From: an uncultured Bacteroidota bacterium
GTDB lineage: Bacteria; Bacteroidota; Bacteroidia; Chitinophagales; Chitinophagaceae
DNA length: 36,554 bases
Direction of reading: 5' to 3'
Assembly (NCBI GenBank): GCA_903905065.1
Contig: CAIVEW010000006.1
Span: forward strand, 1 to 36,554
In this document: piece by piece, positions 7,233 through 15,497 of the stretch
Numbering within the stretch: position 1 is the stretch's first letter
Layout: every line of letters starts with the position of its first letter
Position numbers and translations under genes: made by a program
The notes under the pieces: generated by a model
Told to the model about the DNA's origin: nothing
The model's database searches: none
The model's input: the letters and a program-made list of their open reading frames with translations, nothing else

Positions 7233-8483
7233 ATGGAATTTAAATACTGGAAGAAGCTTTCCTATAAGGAGCAGGACACAATTATTACACAGGCGCTGAA
7301 GGAGAATATAGATTACGATGATAATATGTCGCTGGGTATTCCGGTCTCCAAACTTGATCCTTTTGTGTTTAGTGAGCAGGCTTCATTCCTCAAGGAGGCG
7401 CCATTATTGAGGACCTACGTCCAAAATCCAAACCATATTGGCTGTCACACACTGGGTGAATCGGAGCCGTTTTTCAATGGTACGCAAAAACTGGAAAAGG
7501 AGGTTATTGAACTGCTCAGTGTAGATATACTAAGAGCTGAGCAGAATACATGCGACGGCTATATTGCAACGGGTGGAACCGAGGCTAACATCCAGGCTGC
7601 ATGGATCTACCGGAACTATTTTATGGAAACTTTTAATGCGCGCATTGATGAAATTGCGCTGCTGAGTTCCGCCGATACCCATTATTCAGTTACTAAGGCA
7701 GCCAACTTACTGAATTTGCTCTCTGTGAGTGTACCGGTTAATGATGAAACGAGGGTAATTGAAACGGATGCGTTGGATATAGCCATTAAACGGGCAAAAA
7801 ATACCGGGATCAGGTGTTTTATTGTCATCTCCAATATGGCTACGACCATGTTCGGCAGCGTTGATGATCCTGATGTTTATGCAAGTGCACTTAAGAACAA
7901 TGCAGTTGAATTTAAGATACATGTTGACGGCGCCTTTGGTGGATTTATTTTTCCTATCAGTTGCCCGGGAAATAACGTCAACTTCAGCAATCCTAACGTT
8001 TCATCTGTTACATTGGATGCGCACAAAATGTTGCAGGCACCATATGGTACAGGAATATTTGTTATCCGCAAAGGGCTAATGGAATATGTCTATACAAAGG
8101 AGGCTAAATATGTTAGCGGCATGGATATTACGCTCAGTGGAAGCCGGTCTGGTGCGAATGCGGTAGCCGTGTGGATGATATTGTTTACTTACGGGCCGCA
8201 TGGCTGGTTCGAAAAAATCAATAAACTTCTGTACCGGACGCAATGGTTATGTAAGCAACTGGATAAAATAGGCGCGAAATATTATCGCCATCCCAATTTG
8301 AATATTGTTGCAATACGGGCGGCGCATATACCAGGCGCGATCGCGAAAAAGTATGGAATGGTTCCTGATACTCATAGTGATGTACCGGAATGGTATAAGG
8401 TTGTTGTTATGGATCATGTGGAGATCAACTACCTGGAGGACTTTATTTCCGCATTGCAAACTCCCGGTCATCCGCCGCGTTAA
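7233..8483 (+). CDS. PLP-dependent group II decarboxylase (glutamate/tyrosine decarboxylase-like)
   Basis: The 416-residue protein has the fold-type I features of group II amino-acid decarboxylases: GYIATGGTEANI (109-120) for cofactor phosphate binding, His150 in SSADTHYS stacking on the PLP ring, Asp232 in HVDGAFGG, and the Schiff-base Lys265 in LDAHKMLQAPYG. Such enzymes remove the carboxyl group of an aromatic or acidic amino acid, or of aspartate (MfnA/PanD-like). The substrate cannot be decided. It lies between the TPR gene and ribH, separated from the former by a terminator and from the latter by 54 bases. It looks like an insertion into an otherwise conserved gene pair. Confidence 0.85.
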   Translation: MEFKYWKKLSYKEQDTIITQALKENIDYDDNMSLGIPVSKLDPFVFSEQASFLKEAPLLRTYVQNPNHIGCHTLGESEPFFNGTQKLEKEVIELLSVDILRAEQNTCDGYIATGGTEANIQAAWIYRNYFMETFNARIDEIALLSSADTHYSVTKAANLLNLLSVSVPVNDETRVIETDALDIAIKRAKNTGIRCFIVISNMATTMFGSVDDPDVYASALKNNAVEFKIHVDGAFGGFIFPISCPGNNVNFSNPNVSSVTLDAHKMLQAPYGTGIFVIRKGLMEYVYTKEAKYVSGMDITLSGSRSGANAVAVWMILFTYGPHGWFEKINKLLYRTQWLCKQLDKIGAKYYRHPNLNIVAIRAAHIPGAIAKKYGMVPDTHSDVPEWYKVVVMDHVEINYLEDFISALQTPGHPPR

Positions 8484-8537
8484 AATAGATTTATTCCCTT
8501 TCCCTTTTTACCTTTAACAGGAAAAGGATATTCTCTT

Positions 8538-9047
8538 ATGGCACAATCTAGTAACAGCGTTAGTTTACACGATACTCAATCATTGGAGCAATTAAAGTTG
8601 CCTCGGGTGGCTTTAGTTTACACCGAGTGGAATGACAAGATAGTGCGGGAGCTGAGAAACGGCTGCGAGGGCATTATACACCAGTTCACAGGCGAGATCA
8701 TTGACAAGGTGGTAGTGCCGGGCTGTTTTGAACTGCCTTTTGCGTGCAGGCAGGTATGGGAGCATTATAAAGACATGGACGAAAGGCCAGAAGCTATTGT
8801 AGCTTTTGGCGCCGTGATACGAGGTGGTACGCCCCATTTTGAGTATGTGTGCCGCGCGGTTACCGATGGCATATTACAGCTAAACCTAACCTTGCCGGTG
8901 CCAGTCATTTTTGGGGTACTTACCCTTGATAATGAAGACCAGGCATGGGATAGGCTGGGCGGTGCCCATGGGCATAAAGGTGAAGAGGCTGCCGTAGCTG
9001 CGCTTAAAATGATCAGAAACAGCCGGCATAAAAGCGGGTTGATCTGA
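8538..9047 (+). CDS. ribH: 6,7-dimethyl-8-ribityllumazine synthase
   Basis: RibH condenses 5-amino-6-ribitylaminouracil with 3,4-dihydroxybutanone phosphate, the step before riboflavin. The 169 residues show the active-site elements: Trp31 in YTEWND, PGCFELPFA (61-69), GAVIRGGTPHFEYV (91-104) with the catalytic His100, the VIFGVLTLDNEDQA strand-turn and a HGHKGEEAAVAALKM C-terminal helix. Members form 60-mer capsids or pentamers in the cytosol. A purine-rich stretch (AGGAAAAGGA) precedes the ATG. The 54-base gap allows co-transcription with the decarboxylase. Confidence 0.96.
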   Translation: MAQSSNSVSLHDTQSLEQLKLPRVALVYTEWNDKIVRELRNGCEGIIHQFTGEIIDKVVVPGCFELPFACRQVWEHYKDMDERPEAIVAFGAVIRGGTPHFEYVCRAVTDGILQLNLTLPVPVIFGVLTLDNEDQAWDRLGGAHGHKGEEAAVAALKMIRNSRHKSGLI

Positions 9048-9135
9048 TAATATTTTTCAACAAACTATACATATACGGCCAAAAGCATTTATTTTGTAAC
9101 GTATTACTATTCAAATAACTAACAAACTCAAAAAC

Positions 9136-10305
9136 ATGCAAAAAATTTGTAAGCAGGTAGTCTGTTTCCTGGTGTTGGGCCTATTGCTGATGCCATCTTT
9201 GCAGCCTAAGGCACAAGCACAGGATGCTGTGGTGTCTTATCAAACGTTTTACGACGACCTTTCTCCCTACGGCCAGTGGGTGTATGACCCTAACTATGGC
9301 AATGTGTGGGTTCCGAATGTAGAGCCTGGCTTCCGGCCTTATGCTACAGAAGGCCACTGGGCAATGACCGAATATGGCAATATGTGGGTTTCAGACGCCC
9401 CATGGGGATGGGCTGCCTATCACTATGGCCGCTGGACGTATAACTCATACTACGGCTGGGTATGGATACCAGGCCATGAATGGGCTCCGGCATGGGTGAG
9501 CTGGCGCTCTGGCGGTGGGTATTATGGCTGGGCGCCGATGGGGCCAGGCTATATTCCTGGACGCCCTTACGAATATCCCGATAACTACTGGGTATTTGTA
9601 GGCCCTGAGTATCTGTATCATCCGCATGTGTACAGTTATTATGAGCCACGCTACAACACTACTTATATTCAGCGCACTACATACATCAATGAAACGTATG
9701 AAGACCATGGCAGCCACACTACCTATTATTATGGCCCACGCAGGGAGGTGATAGAGCGCGAGTCGCACCACCCGGTGGAAGTTTACAAGGTATCTAACGC
9801 CAGCGAGCCCGGTAACAGTCATGTAAGTAATAACACGGTGCAGATCTACCGCCCGGCAGTGAACAGGGAGTCCGCGAATACTGCCCACCCGGCAAATGTG
9901 ATACAGGGTTCAGGGCACCCCGTTGGCCGGGCCGAAAATTTCTCGCCTACCGAGCGCCAGCAGCCGGCTTTCAGGCAGGAAGTGCAACAGCAGCACATGC
10001 AGCAGCAACGTAGTGAACCGCCGGTGCGTCAACAGCCTCAGCAGCACATAGAAGAGCAGCGCCCACAGCCGCAACAGCATATGGAGGAACAGCGCCCTCA
10101 ACAACAACACATGGAACCGCAACAGCGGCCCCAGCCGCAGCAACATATGGAACAAGAGCAACGCCCGCAGCCGCAACAACATATGGAAGAGCAGCAGCGC
10201 CCTCAACCACAACAGCGCCCGCAGCAGCAAAGGCCTCAGCCTCAGCAGAGGCAGCAGAGGCCGCAACGCCAGGCGCCGCCAGTACACGAAGAGAGGAGAA
10301 AATAG
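9136..10305 (+). CDS. Secreted DUF6600 protein with Gln/Pro-rich repeat tail
   Basis: The 389-residue protein begins with a signal peptide (positive start, hydrophobic 8-20, AQA cleavage near residue 28). Residues about 35-150 are a Trp/Tyr/Gly-rich DUF6600 domain (FYDDLSPYGQW, YGWVWIPGHEW, WVSWR, YYGWAPMGPGY), a Bacteroidota and proteobacterial envelope module of unknown function. From about 280 the chain is low-complexity, built of QPQQHMEEQ-like units. The product is probably periplasmic or surface-bound. It stands alone in its transcription unit and is followed by a hairpin that also faces the convergent formyltransferase. Confidence 0.8.
   Translation: MQKICKQVVCFLVLGLLLMPSLQPKAQAQDAVVSYQTFYDDLSPYGQWVYDPNYGNVWVPNVEPGFRPYATEGHWAMTEYGNMWVSDAPWGWAAYHYGRWTYNSYYGWVWIPGHEWAPAWVSWRSGGGYYGWAPMGPGYIPGRPYEYPDNYWVFVGPEYLYHPHVYSYYEPRYNTTYIQRTTYINETYEDHGSHTTYYYGPRREVIERESHHPVEVYKVSNASEPGNSHVSNNTVQIYRPAVNRESANTAHPANVIQGSGHPVGRAENFSPTERQQPAFRQEVQQQHMQQQRSEPPVRQQPQQHIEEQRPQPQQHMEEQRPQQQHMEPQQRPQPQQHMEQEQRPQPQQHMEEQQRPQPQQRPQQQRPQPQQRQQRPQRQAPPVHEERRK
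10030..10270 (+). repeat. In-frame degenerate tandem repeats coding for QPQQHMEEQ-like units
   Basis: The 3' part of the DUF6600 gene is built of imperfect repeats of CAGCCGCAACAACATATGGA-like blocks of about 30-40 bases, giving HME(E)QRPQPQQ units at least four times, then shorter QRPQ units. Such arrays change length by slippage. The reverse strand of this array gives long Ala/Val- or Leu/Arg-rich open frames that are not genes. Confidence 0.8.
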
Positions 10306-10310
10306 TTGAT

Positions 10311-10337
10311 AACGCCATCCCAGACAAGGATGGCGTT
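10311..10337. terminator. Perfect 10-bp inverted repeat between convergent genes
   Basis: AACGCCATCC (10311-10320), loop CAGACAA, GGATGGCGTT (10328-10337). It sits between the stop of the DUF6600 gene (10305) and that of the formyltransferase (10356), the place for a two-way terminator. The T tract is weak on both sides, so strong termination is not certain. Confidence 0.6.
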
Positions 10338-10355
10338 ACTGCTTTATGGACGCGC

Positions 10356-11096
10356 TTAAAGCTGGTTGAAGTGAATTTTCTTGCCGTCAATAACAGCATA
10401 AGGCGGTTCGAAACCGGGCATGGAGGTGGCGCGTATATGGCGCTCAATCTTTTCCTTAGTCCAGTTCAGGTCTATTTGTTTTATTTCGGCCATTTCCTTG
10501 CGATAGTGAATGCTGGTGCCGAATTTGGCTATCAATGTCTCCTGCGGAACCGGTTTGTAATTTCCGGCAACGAGATGTGCCAGTGTTTGCTGAAATAGCC
10601 TTATTGATGCATTATAGGTCAGCTCGTATAAGTCATTTACCCAGCAGTTTTCGGGTATCTGGAACCGCTTTTGGAAGAGTATATCGCCATGGTCTATCCT
10701 GGAATCTATCTGGTGGATAGTAGTACCGAACTCTTTTTTTTCTTCCAGGATCGCAAAAGAGAACTGGTTTGAGCCGCGATATTCCGGCAATGGCGCCATG
10801 TGCAGGTTCACGGCTATTTCAGCTGCTTTCTGAATATGTACTTGTTTGAGTACTTCATGATATTGCACGGAATAAATGATATCACAGGCGGGTATTTCTT
10901 CCGGGCTGTTTATGATCGGGATGCTGTGTTCGTTGGCCAGGCTATTCAGGTCATGAGCGTTCCCGAATTCTTTCCGGGCGTGTGTAAGAAGCCCGGTTAT
11001 TTCTATGTCCAGTGCATTTTTCTGCGAGATAAGATAGGCGAGGCACTCATAACCTATCGGTTTTGAGCCAAGGAAAATCAGCTTTTTTTTGGCCAT
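10356..11096 (-). CDS. Formyltransferase-family protein (sugar N-formyltransferase-like)
   Basis: The 246-residue protein has the fold of N10-formyl-tetrahydrofolate-dependent formyltransferases. The catalytic triad is present: Asn97 and His99 in VNLHMAPLPEYRG and Asp138 in DHGDIL. The N-terminal Rossmann part begins KKLIFLGSKPIGYECL. It is shorter than Met-tRNA formyltransferase (about 310 residues) and lacks that enzyme's C-terminal OB domain, so the housekeeping Fmt role is unlikely. Size and setting fit enzymes such as WlaRD, QdtF or VioF that formylate dTDP-amino sugars. The window's FdtAB and WecE-type genes make suitable acceptors. It is divergent from the GT4 gene across 132 bases. 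Confidence 0.75.
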   Translation of the reverse strand: MAKKKLIFLGSKPIGYECLAYLISQKNALDIEITGLLTHARKEFGNAHDLNSLANEHSIPIINSPEEIPACDIIYSVQYHEVLKQVHIQKAAEIAVNLHMAPLPEYRGSNQFSFAILEEKKEFGTTIHQIDSRIDHGDILFQKRFQIPENCWVNDLYELTYNASIRLFQQTLAHLVAGNYKPVPQETLIAKFGTSIHYRKEMAEIKQIDLNWTKEKIERHIRATSMPGFEPPYAVIDGKKIHFNQL

Positions 11097-11228
11097 GTTT
11101 GAGATTGCGTTTCAAATTTAGCACAAAGAGGCCTTATTGTTTCAAATTCCGGAAACCACTGCACCATTTGCAGAAATCTCGTCAACCGTTCCTTAAAGAC
11201 GGTACAATTATCTATTTTCGCCATCCAG

Positions 11229-12452
11229 ATGCAGGAACGCAAAATACTGATAATTACCAACCGGGTGCCTTATCCGCTTAAAGATGGCGGTAACATGGCT
11301 ATGGATGCTATGATACAGGGATACTATGAGGCCGGGTGGCAGGTTTACCTGCTGGCAATGAACACTTCAAAACATCATATTGCCCATGTAGCGCTGCAGC
11401 GGCTGTTTACTCATCTATACGGGTTTAGCTGGGTAGACGTGGATAACAGGATCAAACTGCGAGAGATACTGAAAAATTATTTTTTTAGTAAAGAGCCCGA
11501 ACATGCGCGGCGTTTTTACAGTGACGCGTTTAATGTCAGGCTGAAAGAGGTGCTCCAGTCCTTTAAGCCGGATGTCATACAGGTGGAAAGCGTTTATCTC
11601 ACCACCTACATGCCGGTGATAAAAATGAATTCGAATGCGCTCAATGTGCTGCGCCTTCACAATGTGGAGTACCAGATATGGAAGGGGCTGGAGAAAAAGA
11701 CGAAGAACCACCTCAAGCGGCTATATTTTGATAATCTTACTAAGAGAGTCCGGGCTTTTGAAAGAGCCGCCTGGAAGCAGTACGACCTGCTGCTGGCTAT
11801 TACCGAAAAAGACGCATCGCTTGTGTCCCGGCTTGCCGAAACCAGCCATGTGATAGTGGCACCCTTTAGCATAGACATACCGGAGGTGAAACCAGATACA
11901 GTCAAAGGGCGGTGGGTAGGGTATCACATAGGCGCCATGGACTGGATAGCCAACCAGAACAGCATGAAGTGGTTTTTGAAACATGCCTGGCCTTACATTC
12001 ATAAAGCGCTTCCGAGGTTCGAATTTTATTTTGCTGGCCGGAACATGCCCGACGAGTTTAAAAAAATGCACTTGAGTGGTGTGTATTGTTATGACGAAGT
12101 GCCGAGTGCCGAGGAGTTTATCGCCGATAAGAAAATATTGATCGTTCCTCTTTTAACAGGTGGCGGAATTAGAGTAAAGATATTGGAAGCCATGGCCGCC
12201 GGGAAAATAGTGATCACCACGTCAACCGGCATCAAGGGAATTGAAGCTGCTCCCGGCACGCACTATCTTAGAGTACATAAACCGGAGGATTTTGTCAAGG
12301 CGATAAAATGGTGCTTCGACAATCCTGATATGGCAGAGAAAATGGCAGAGAATGCCCGCAATATGGTGATAGAGAAATACGAGCGGAAGAAAGTGATGAA
12401 AAACATACTAAATGAAGTAGACTCATTGCTGAGCGGCAGGCACCGGCGGTAA
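11229..12452 (+). CDS. Glycosyltransferase, GT4/GT-B type
   Basis: The 407-residue protein has the two-Rossmann GT-B layout. The acceptor half begins KILIITNRVPYPLKDGGN with a glycine-rich loop. The donor half has VGYHIGAMDW (230-239), then VPLLTGGGIRVKILEAMAAG (307-326), where Arg315, Lys317 and Glu320 are the nucleotide-sugar phosphate and E-x7-E-type positions. Family members move a sugar from a UDP, GDP or dTDP donor to a growing glycan at the cytosolic membrane face. It is a single plus-strand gene in the glycan region, with its stop only 8 bases from the stop of the opposite FAD gene. Donor and acceptor are unknown. Confidence 0.88.
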   Translation: MQERKILIITNRVPYPLKDGGNMAMDAMIQGYYEAGWQVYLLAMNTSKHHIAHVALQRLFTHLYGFSWVDVDNRIKLREILKNYFFSKEPEHARRFYSDAFNVRLKEVLQSFKPDVIQVESVYLTTYMPVIKMNSNALNVLRLHNVEYQIWKGLEKKTKNHLKRLYFDNLTKRVRAFERAAWKQYDLLLAITEKDASLVSRLAETSHVIVAPFSIDIPEVKPDTVKGRWVGYHIGAMDWIANQNSMKWFLKHAWPYIHKALPRFEFYFAGRNMPDEFKKMHLSGVYCYDEVPSAEEFIADKKILIVPLLTGGGIRVKILEAMAAGKIVITTSTGIKGIEAAPGTHYLRVHKPEDFVKAIKWCFDNPDMAEKMAENARNMVIEKYERKKVMKNILNEVDSLLSGRHRR

Positions 12453-12460
12453 AACACTAA

Positions 12461-14008
12461 CTAATAAACGCTCTCTATTGCGGCAAATGCCAGCAATTCT
12501 TTTGCAAGAAAGGGTGCAAGATAGGTGAGCCGTGATGCATTTTCCAGTTGCCAGAAGTGGATCAGTTTATTAACATTGCCTGCAAGCAGGGGGCCCATAA
12601 CGTAAAGGTTCGGCGCCGCTTCAAATTTATCGTTAACCTCAATTCCTTTCCCCGACATATTCATTTTGCAGAGATTATTATTCACTACGTTATACAGAAG
12701 CCTGGAAGATGAGTGGTCCAGGTTGTCTGAACCGCTGCAATTGATGACGGCCTTAAAAGCCAATGGATAGGTTTGCGGTTGCCCGGCGGCATCCTGGTAA
12801 TGCAAAATAGTACTATTTCCAGACGGCTCGGCATTAGTGAATCTCCCTTTAAGTACAGTAGCTTCTTCTGCATCCATTAATAGATTGGCCACACTCTTAT
12901 ACTCCGGCCCTGACCGGCGGAACATGTCGCGGAGCTTAATGCCGTAAATACAGTAAAATTCTTTTTTCGCTTGTTCCCCCAAAGGTTCCATCAGGGCAAG
13001 TGTGCTGCCTATTACGGTTGCCACATAATCCATGTTGGCGCCATCTTTCAATGCAAGCTTAATGTCAGCTGCCGCCGCATCCGAAAGGGTCTTTATGGTG
13101 TATTTTTCACCTGCTTTTATTCTGTCAATATTAGGGGTGGGATGCTCTGTGAGGGCTTCGGTAGAAATATGTATTGGTAAGCTTCCGCTTGGCGAAATGA
13201 TCACTGTTTTGTTTACCAGTTTTCTCAGGGAAGGCAAGCCCTCAAGTAAGTATAGCCATTCGATACTGCTGGCATTAGACCCAATGATCAAGACATTGTT
13301 GTTGGGTTCATTTCCGGTCTGCTCAAACGCAGCCTCCAGCCTTTTGATATTATCATTTACAGATGGTTCGTATATGTCATTGATGTAAACAACACCATCG
13401 ATTGTAAGATCACACATTTTTCTAACAGGCGCGGAGCCGGCAGCGATGACCACTTTGCGCGAGCGGACAACAGATGTGGTCAAGTCTGGTTGCTCCAGCA
13501 CAATTTCATAGACGCCTTCTTTTTGTTTTATGTCGGTCGCCTCCGCATGTATCAGTCTCACTTCGGCAAGCTGCTTCTCTTCCATCGCCTTCAATAGGGC
13601 CAATACTTTTTCCCGTATGTAGTTGCCGAAAAAAAAACGGGGCACATAGACTGTTTCCCATTCCTCATTATCTATGCGGGGCAGATTATTATCCAGCCAG
13701 CGCGCGGCAGTGAGGCCTCCTTGCTCGCGGTACCATCCAGCCCACTCGTCTTTATTTTTTTTCAGCCATTCAAAAAATGGTCGCCTTTCATTTTCGTTGA
13801 TAAAATCGTATACGCTGGTGATGGTGAGCGCGTTTACGGAAGAGCGGGAGCCGTAAGGGATCCCCTTCCAGAACTCGTGATTTTTTTCGATAATAGCAAT
13901 AGTGATTTTCTTTCCGGTGAGGCTGTTCAACAATTCTCTAAATATCTCTATCACGGTAAGTGTGCTGGCCACCCCGCTCCCTATAAGCGTAATATCGACT
14001 ACTTCCAT
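12461..14008 (-). CDS. FAD/NAD(P)-binding protein (NAD_binding_9-like)
   Basis: The 515-residue protein opens with a dinucleotide-binding fold, DITLIGSGVASTLTVIEI (GxGxxS at 10-15). It has a second Rossmann motif later (NNNVLIIGSNASSIEWLYLL) and a conserved segment VVIAAGSAPVRKM between them. This is the pattern of the FAD-NAD(P)-binding family PF13454 (HI0933/YdhS-like), flavoproteins of mostly unknown reaction with some similarity to N-hydroxylases. Its start lies 10 bases past the fdtB stop, so it is the last gene of the glycan operon. That suggests oxidation, reduction or hydroxylation of a sugar, amine or lipid carrier, but nothing fixes the substrate. Confidence 0.78.
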   Translation of the reverse strand: MEVVDITLIGSGVASTLTVIEIFRELLNSLTGKKITIAIIEKNHEFWKGIPYGSRSSVNALTITSVYDFINENERRPFFEWLKKNKDEWAGWYREQGGLTAARWLDNNLPRIDNEEWETVYVPRFFFGNYIREKVLALLKAMEEKQLAEVRLIHAEATDIKQKEGVYEIVLEQPDLTTSVVRSRKVVIAAGSAPVRKMCDLTIDGVVYINDIYEPSVNDNIKRLEAAFEQTGNEPNNNVLIIGSNASSIEWLYLLEGLPSLRKLVNKTVIISPSGSLPIHISTEALTEHPTPNIDRIKAGEKYTIKTLSDAAAADIKLALKDGANMDYVATVIGSTLALMEPLGEQAKKEFYCIYGIKLRDMFRRSGPEYKSVANLLMDAEEATVLKGRFTNAEPSGNSTILHYQDAAGQPQTYPLAFKAVINCSGSDNLDHSSSRLLYNVVNNNLCKMNMSGKGIEVNDKFEAAPNLYVMGPLLAGNVNKLIHFWQLENASRLTYLAPFLAKELLAFAAIESVY

Positions 14009-14018
14009 TTTAGTGCAA

Positions 14019-15107
14019 TTAATTAAAATTATTTAAAGCACCGATTACTTCCATTATTTCACCTTCTGTATGGCAGAAAGAGCAAGGGATGCTCAGTGTC
14101 GTTTCATGAATCTCATCCGCAATAGGGTACACCTTTCCTTTGTACATATCCTGCAACGCTTTTTGCCGGTGAGGAGGCACAGGATAGTGTATTACAGTGC
14201 CGATACCTTTTTCCTGCAAATATTGCTGCAGTTTGTCGCGTTTGGGGTGCCGTATATTAAAGATGTGATAAACGTCATAATGATCTTTGTCCTTAGCTGG
14301 CAAGATATACTGTGGTGATAAGTTAGCCAGGTATAGATCCGCCAGTTTATTGCGGTGCGCATTCATTTGGTTGAGGCGCTTCAGTTTCACGCTTAAAAAA
14401 GCCGCTTGCATTTCATCGAGCCGGTTGTTGTAGCCGATAATATCATTGTAATACTTCCGGTCAGAGCCATAATTGCGCAACTGCATCACCGTATGTTTGT
14501 AGTTTTCGTCATTACAAATAATACCTCCTGCATCGCCAAGGGCGCCGAGATTTTTTGTAGGATAAAAACTAAAGGCGCCAAACTCTCCGAAAGTGCCAGC
14601 CAGCTTTCCTTTATAGGTGCCTCCATGCGCCTGGGCACAATCTTCAATTAAATACAGGCCATGCCGCTGTTTAATGGCCATAATAGTGTCCATATCGCAT
14701 AGCTTGCCGTAGAGATGGGCAACGAGCAGCGCCTTTGTCTTTGGTGTAATGGCCGCTTCTATTTTAGAAGGATCAATATTATAAGTGCGTATATCGGGCT
14801 CCACTAACACCGGGGTTAAACCGCAGGCCACTATCGAGAGTATGCTGGCAATATAGGTGTTTGATGGTACGATCACCTCGCTGCCCGCCGGCAGGTTCAG
14901 CGCCTTCAGCGCCAGGATAAGGGCATCCAGTCCATTTGAAATACCCACGCAATACTTCACCCCATGATAGGCTGCGAACTCTTGTTCAAAAACTTCGAGT
15001 TGGTGCCCGAGTATATAATGGCCTTTTTCAAGTACCGCATTAAAGCCGGCTTTCAGTTCTGCTTCAAAAGGCTCATTCAGGCGCTTCAGGTTTTCGTATG
15101 GTATCAT
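14019..15107 (-). CDS. fdtB: DegT/DnrJ/EryC1/StrS sugar 3-aminotransferase, FdtB-like
   Basis: A 362-residue PLP enzyme of the DegT family. Asp156 (LYLIEDCAQAHGG) and the Schiff-base Lys185 (FSFYPTKNLGALGDAG) are in place, as are SNGLDAL (57-63) and PSNTYIAS (81-88). The YPTKNLGALGD version and the partner gene point to the FdtB/QdtB subgroup, which makes dTDP-3-amino-3,6-dideoxyhexose from the 3-keto sugar using glutamate. The start overlaps the fdtA stop by four bases (ATGA), so the two are translationally coupled. WecE-like 4-amination is less likely given FdtA. Confidence 0.85.
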   Translation of the reverse strand: MIPYENLKRLNEPFEAELKAGFNAVLEKGHYILGHQLEVFEQEFAAYHGVKYCVGISNGLDALILALKALNLPAGSEVIVPSNTYIASILSIVACGLTPVLVEPDIRTYNIDPSKIEAAITPKTKALLVAHLYGKLCDMDTIMAIKQRHGLYLIEDCAQAHGGTYKGKLAGTFGEFGAFSFYPTKNLGALGDAGGIICNDENYKHTVMQLRNYGSDRKYYNDIIGYNNRLDEMQAAFLSVKLKRLNQMNAHRNKLADLYLANLSPQYILPAKDKDHYDVYHIFNIRHPKRDKLQQYLQEKGIGTVIHYPVPPHRQKALQDMYKGKVYPIADEIHETTLSIPCSFCHTEGEIMEVIGALNNFN

Positions 15108-15481
15108 GGTTGTATCTGCGGTTCTATGTGGTTGTAATCGGAATGGTCATAGTGAGTAGATGATACTCCCATCAATATAGCGCCAGGGCTGAAATTGTGT
15201 ATCATGTGGAAGTCGTAAGGCTCGACGATCAGGCATTGGTTGCGGTCATTTAAAAAATACTCTGTTCTTGTTTTACCATTATTGATCATCACGTTGAAAC
15301 TGCCATAGACGCAAAAAATGGCCTCGACGGTAATGTAATGAGAATGTCCCCCGCGCTCCGCTTCGTTGCTGATTTCATCTATATAGTATAAGCGTACAAT
15401 GTCAAATGGCAAGACCCCATCCACAGGAGTTAATCGGCCGCGTTCATCAGTAAACGTTTTTAGGCTTAGCATGTATGCCAT
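15104..15481 (-). CDS. fdtA: dTDP-4-oxo-6-deoxyglucose-3,4-oxoisomerase, FdtA/QdtA family cupin
   Basis: A small cupin (125 residues from ATG 15481) of the WxcM/FdtA family. It moves the keto group of dTDP-4-keto-6-deoxyglucose from C4 to C3, supplying the substrate of FdtB. Seen are the family start FTDERGRLTPVDG, the catalytic RGGHSHYITVEAIFCVYG segment with its two His, and the late YDFHMIHNFSPGAILMGVSS strand pair. FdtA keeps C4 in the galacto form and QdtA in the gluco form; the difference cannot be called here. An upstream ATG at 15529 would add 16 residues and overlap the previous gene by 32 bases, so 15481 was preferred. Confidence 0.87.
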   Translation of the reverse strand: MAYMLSLKTFTDERGRLTPVDGVLPFDIVRLYYIDEISNEAERGGHSHYITVEAIFCVYGSFNVMINNGKTRTEYFLNDRNQCLIVEPYDFHMIHNFSPGAILMGVSSTHYDHSDYNHIEPQIQP

Positions 15482-15497
15482 GGGAAAAGATTTTAAG

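Noticed and set aside
9971-10447. Minus-strand Ala/Val-rich and Leu/Arg-rich open frames opposite the DUF6600 tail
   Set aside because: They are reverse readings of the CAG/CAA repeat array, with no family features.
10356-11096. Housekeeping methionyl-tRNA formyltransferase
   Set aside because: Too short, without the C-terminal domain, and placed among sugar genes.
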